Origin: Gammaproteobacteria bacterium
Lineage (GTDB): Bacteria > Pseudomonadota > Gammaproteobacteria > GRL18
Direction: 5' to 3'
Length of the DNA stretch: 10,429 bases
NCBI GenBank assembly: GCA_027076245.1
Contig: JALTKC010000508.1
Span: 1 to 10,429 of the forward strand
Translations under genes and position numbers: made by a program
Notes under the pieces: generated by a model
Database searches by the model: none
What the model saw: the letters and a program-made list of their open reading frames with translations, nothing else
Told to the model about the DNA's origin: nothing
In this document: positions 7,442 through 10,429 of the stretch, one piece after another
How the letters are laid out: each line of letters starts with the position of its first letter
How positions within the stretch are numbered: the first letter of the stretch is position 1

Positions 7442-9346
7442 ATGTGTGGCATCGCCGGAATTTTTGATTTATCAGCTAAAAGAAGTATTGATCCTGTGGT
7501 ACTGGATGCAATGAACCAGGTACAGTTTCATCGCGGTCCGGATGAAGGAGGCACTTATCGTGAAGAGGGTCTGGGTCTGGCACACCGGCGTTTGTCTATT
7601 ATCGATCTTTCATCGGGGCAGCAGCCACTGTTTAACCAGGACAAAAGCGTCTGTATTGTTTTTAATGGTGAGATTTATAATTTTCAGGAACTGACAAAAG
7701 AGCTAAAAGCAAAGGGCTATTCCTTTCAGACACATTCTGATACTGAAACCATTGTTCATGCCTGGGAAGAGTGGGGTGAGCAGTGTGTAGAACGTCTTAG
7801 AGGGATGTTTGCTTTTGCTGTCTGGGATAAAAATAAAGAGCAGTTGTTTCTTGCCAGAGACCGTCTGGGTATTAAACCGTTTTTTTATGCAGTGACTGAA
7901 GATAACTTCCTGATATTTGGTTCGGAATTAAAAGCTCTGTTGCAGCATCCGTCATTCAAAAAAGATATGGATGTCACAGGCATAGAGGACTATTGTGCTC
8001 TGGGCTATATCCCCGAACCCAAAACCATTTATAAAAATGTTTACAAATTACAGGCTGGTCACCGCCTGCTAATACAACGGGGTAAAAAACAACTGCAACC
8101 AGAACAGTACTGGGAAATCCCATTTGAAGCCGATCATCAAATTACAGAAAAACAAGCAGCCAGTGAACTGATTGAACGCCTGAAAGAAGCGGTAGATATT
8201 CGCATGATTGCAGAAGTACCTTTGGGCGCTTTTCTGTCAGGTGGAGTGGATTCCAGCGGTGTTGTGGCCATGATGTCTCAATTGCAGGATGAGCCTGTCA
8301 ATACCTGTTCTATTGGTTTTAATGATAAAAAATATAATGAATCTGACTATGCTCAGATGGTGTCTAAGCAATACAACACCCGGCATTATGTGGAAACGGT
8401 AGAAACCGATGATTTTAGTTTGCTCGATGAACTGGCTCTGTTATACGATGAGCCCTATGCGGACAGTTCAGCCATTCCCACCTACCGGGTATGCCAACTG
8501 GCTCGGAAAAATGTCACGGTTGCATTGTCTGGTGACGGGGGAGATGAACCCCTGTCTGGCTATCGACGCCATATCTGGCATATGAATGAAGAGCGTGTAC
8601 GCTCATTATTACCCTATAGTATTCGTAAGCCGGTCTTTGGTGCATTAGGCAAACTGTATCCAAAAGCCGACTGGGCACCCAGAATTTTCAGAGCCAAAAC
8701 CACTTTTCAGGCATTGGCCCGCAGTTCCGTGGAAGCTTATTTTAATACTGTGGCTATTATGCCTGATGAACAGAGAAATAAACTGTTCAGTTCCAGTATG
8801 AAACAGAAGCTGGGGGGGTATCAGGCGGTTGATGTATTTAAACAATATGCCCGAAAGGCACCGGGGCAGGCATCTGAAGACCCGTTGGCACTGATTGAAT
8901 ATCTGGATATGAAAACCTATCTTGTGGATGATATTTTAACCAAGGTGGACAGAGCCAGCATGGCGCATTCACTGGAAGTACGGGTGCCCATGCTGGACCA
9001 TAAGTATATTGAATGGATCTCCGGTTTGCCTGCCGGATTAAAATTAAAAGGACAGACAGGGAAATATATCCTGAAAAAAGCCATGGAGCCTTATGTGCCT
9101 CATGATGTTCTTTACAGAAAAAAAATGGGGTTTGCCGTGCCTCTGGAAAACTGGTTTCGTGGGCCGTTAAAAACACGAATTGAGCAGACCATCCTCAGTG
9201 AGGCATTTCTGGATTCCGGCTTTTTTAATGCGGATTACATAAGAGAAATGATTGATCTGCACCACTGTGGAAAACGTGAAAACAGTTCTGCAATCTGGAC
9301 ATTAATGATGCTGGAATCATTTCAAAGACAAATATTAAATCAATAG
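7442..9346 (+). CDS. Asparagine-synthetase-like amidotransferase, exosortase A type 1
   Basis: A 634-aa glutamine-dependent amidotransferase of the AsnB fold. The N-terminal glutaminase domain has the nucleophile Cys2 in MCGIAGIF, R49 in AHRRLS, N75/E77 in FNGEIYN and D100 in HSDTE. It releases ammonia from glutamine. The synthetase domain has the ATP pyrophosphatase loop SGGVDSS (266-272), SGDGGDE (363-369) with SGYRR after it, VDRASMAHSLEVRVPMLDH, and YRKKMGFAVP. It would activate a carboxylate with ATP and amidate it. In this locus the target is more likely a polysaccharide uronate or another EPS carboxylate than free aspartate, but true asparagine synthesis cannot be excluded. ATG 7442 is forced by the need for Cys2. 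AGAAGG (7424-7429) is a distant binding site. The TAG stop overlaps the binding site of the next gene. Confidence 0.93.
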   Translation: MCGIAGIFDLSAKRSIDPVVLDAMNQVQFHRGPDEGGTYREEGLGLAHRRLSIIDLSSGQQPLFNQDKSVCIVFNGEIYNFQELTKELKAKGYSFQTHSDTETIVHAWEEWGEQCVERLRGMFAFAVWDKNKEQLFLARDRLGIKPFFYAVTEDNFLIFGSELKALLQHPSFKKDMDVTGIEDYCALGYIPEPKTIYKNVYKLQAGHRLLIQRGKKQLQPEQYWEIPFEADHQITEKQAASELIERLKEAVDIRMIAEVPLGAFLSGGVDSSGVVAMMSQLQDEPVNTCSIGFNDKKYNESDYAQMVSKQYNTRHYVETVETDDFSLLDELALLYDEPYADSSAIPTYRVCQLARKNVTVALSGDGGDEPLSGYRRHIWHMNEERVRSLLPYSIRKPVFGALGKLYPKADWAPRIFRAKTTFQALARSSVEAYFNTVAIMPDEQRNKLFSSSMKQKLGGYQAVDVFKQYARKAPGQASEDPLALIEYLDMKTYLVDDILTKVDRASMAHSLEVRVPMLDHKYIEWISGLPAGLKLKGQTGKYILKKAMEPYVPHDVLYRKKMGFAVPLENWFRGPLKTRIEQTILSEAFLDSGFFNADYIREMIDLHHCGKRENSSAIWTLMMLESFQRQILNQ

Positions 9347-9350
9347 GAAG
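9345..9350 (+). promoter_or_regulatory. Ribosome binding site of the UDP-glucose dehydrogenase gene
   Basis: AGGAAG, 5 nt before ATG 9356, shares its first two bases with the TAG stop of the amidotransferase gene, so terminating ribosomes sit on it. This suggests the two genes are made together. Confidence 0.65.
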
Positions 9351-9355
9351 AAAAT

Positions 9356-10429
9356 ATGAAGGTAACAATTTTTGGTACGGGTTATGTAGGCCTGGTAACA
9401 GGTGCCTGTCTGGCAGAAGTCGGACATAATGTGACCTGCGTGGATGTGGATGAAACCAAAATTGAAGGTTTAAAAAATGGCATGATGCCTATTTATGAAC
9501 CGGGGCTGGACAGTATTGTTATAGAAAATTATAAAGAAGGTCGACTGCACTTTACCACCAATATTGAAGAAGGGGTTAAATTCGCGCCTATTCAGTTTAT
9601 TGCCGTTGGCACGCCCCCTGATGAAGACGGCTCTGCCGATCTGCAATACGTTGTATCTGTTGCTAAAAGTATCGGCCAGTATATGGACGATGAAAAAATT
9701 GTAATTGATAAATCCACTGTACCTGTGGGTACCGGGGACAAAGTAGCCGAAGCCCTGTCGGCAGAACTAAATAGTCGTGGTAAAGACTTTCCTTTCCATG
9801 TGGTTTCCAATCCAGAGTTTCTAAAAGAAGGGGCTGCGGTTAACGACTTTATGAAGCCGGATCGCATTATTATCGGTACTGATAATGAAAAAGCAGAAAA
9901 AATCATTAAAGAACTGTATGCACCCTTTAACCGCAACCATGATCGTATTATATTTATGGATGTGCGTTCTGCTGAATTAACAAAATACGCTGCCAACTCC
10001 CTGCTGGCGACTAAAATCAGCTTTATGAATGAAATGTCCAACCTGGCAGAACGCCTGGGTGCCGATATTGAAAAAGTCCGTTTAGGCATCGGTTCTGATC
10101 CAAGAATAGGCTACCACTTTATCTACCCTGGCTGTGGCTACGGCGGCTCCTGCTTCCCCAAAGACGTACAGGCTCTGGCCAGAACCGCCAAAGAAATCGG
10201 CTACCATGCCGAACTCCTTGAAGCCGTCGAATCGGTCAACTACCGTCAGAAAGAAGTCCTGTTCAATAAAATCAAAACCCACTTTAACGGCGCACAGAAC
10301 CTCAAAGGCAAAACCATTGCTCTATGGGGGCTGGCCTTTAAACCCAACACCGATGACATGCGTGAAGCCTCCAGTCGCACCCTGATGGAATCCCTCTGGA
10401 ACGCCGGCGCCACCGTCCAGGCCTACGAC
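9356..10429 (+). CDS. ugd: UDP-glucose 6-dehydrogenase, 3' end beyond window
   Basis: It oxidises UDP-glucose to UDP-glucuronate with two NAD+ in the cytoplasm. The frame is open for 358 codons to the window edge; relatives are about 430-460 aa, so some 80-100 residues are missing. Seen: the Rossmann loop GTGYVG (7-12), acidic D30 ending strand 2 (NAD preference), VGTPPDEDGSADL (84-96), STVPVGT (120-126), NPEFLKEG, K210 and N214 in TKYAANSLL, and GYGGSCFPKD with catalytic C266 and D270. Spacing of K210, N214, C266 and D270 matches the Streptococcus pyogenes enzyme shifted by six. The N-terminus GYVGLVTGACLAEVGH favours UDP-glucose over UDP-ManNAc (WecC) or GDP-mannose (AlgD) dehydrogenases. 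Codon use turns strikingly GC-rich after about 10080. Confidence 0.93.
   Translation, partial: MKVTIFGTGYVGLVTGACLAEVGHNVTCVDVDETKIEGLKNGMMPIYEPGLDSIVIENYKEGRLHFTTNIEEGVKFAPIQFIAVGTPPDEDGSADLQYVVSVAKSIGQYMDDEKIVIDKSTVPVGTGDKVAEALSAELNSRGKDFPFHVVSNPEFLKEGAAVNDFMKPDRIIIGTDNEKAEKIIKELYAPFNRNHDRIIFMDVRSAELTKYAANSLLATKISFMNEMSNLAERLGADIEKVRLGIGSDPRIGYHFIYPGCGYGGSCFPKDVQALARTAKEIGYHAELLEAVESVNYRQKEVLFNKIKTHFNGAQNLKGKTIALWGLAFKPNTDDMREASSRTLMESLWNAGATVQAYD

Noticed and set aside
9592..10089. Open frame of 165 codons on the - strand
   Set aside because: It is a shadow of the dehydrogenase gene, which has all its catalytic motifs on the + strand; the Ser/Arg-rich translation looks like non-coding frame.

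Overview
This window is a stretch of an exosortase A (XrtA, EpsH-type) exopolysaccharide locus from a Gram-negative bacterium. Proteobacteria are the most likely source, and a gammaproteobacterium is plausible from the moderately AT-rich codon use, but no 16S or other marker is present to fix the taxon. Every convincing gene lies on the + strand with short gaps or overlaps, so the window looks like part of one long operon. The only gap big enough for a promoter is 2471-2551 (81 nt).

Layout: (1) 1-477, 3' end of an ExeA/GspA-type AAA ATPase of the XrtA-associated class. (2) 501-1628, non-hydrolysing UDP-GlcNAc 2-epimerase (wecB-like). (3) 1631-2470, polysaccharide deacetylase of the XrtA-associated subfamily. 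(4) 2552-3583, FemAB-like acyltransferase with a TTG start. (5) 3583-4815, first GT4-like glycosyltransferase. (6) 4796-6274, exosortase A fused to a C-terminal EpsI-like domain. (7) 6289-7440, second GT4 glycosyltransferase. (8) 7442-9346, asparagine-synthetase-like glutamine amidotransferase. (9) 9356 to the window end, UDP-glucose 6-dehydrogenase lacking its C-terminus.

How they fit together: the epimerase and the dehydrogenase supply nucleotide sugars (UDP-ManNAc, UDP-glucuronate). The two glycosyltransferases build the repeat unit. The deacetylase, the amidotransferase and possibly the FemAB protein modify it. XrtA is the inner-membrane transpeptidase that processes PEP-CTERM proteins, which in such organisms are thought to be co-exported with or attached to the extracellular polysaccharide. 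The polymer export and chain-length genes normally found in such loci would lie upstream of the ATPase. No PEP-CTERM substrate gene is in the window.

The gene order and families match a known type of locus, so I do not see a wholly new system. The points worth a second look are the possible uronate-amidation route, the FemAB enzyme in a polysaccharide context, the exosortase/EpsI fusion, and a sharp rise in GC within the dehydrogenase gene. There is no RNA gene, mobile element, CRISPR array or clear intrinsic terminator, and no gene-free stretch longer than 81 nt.
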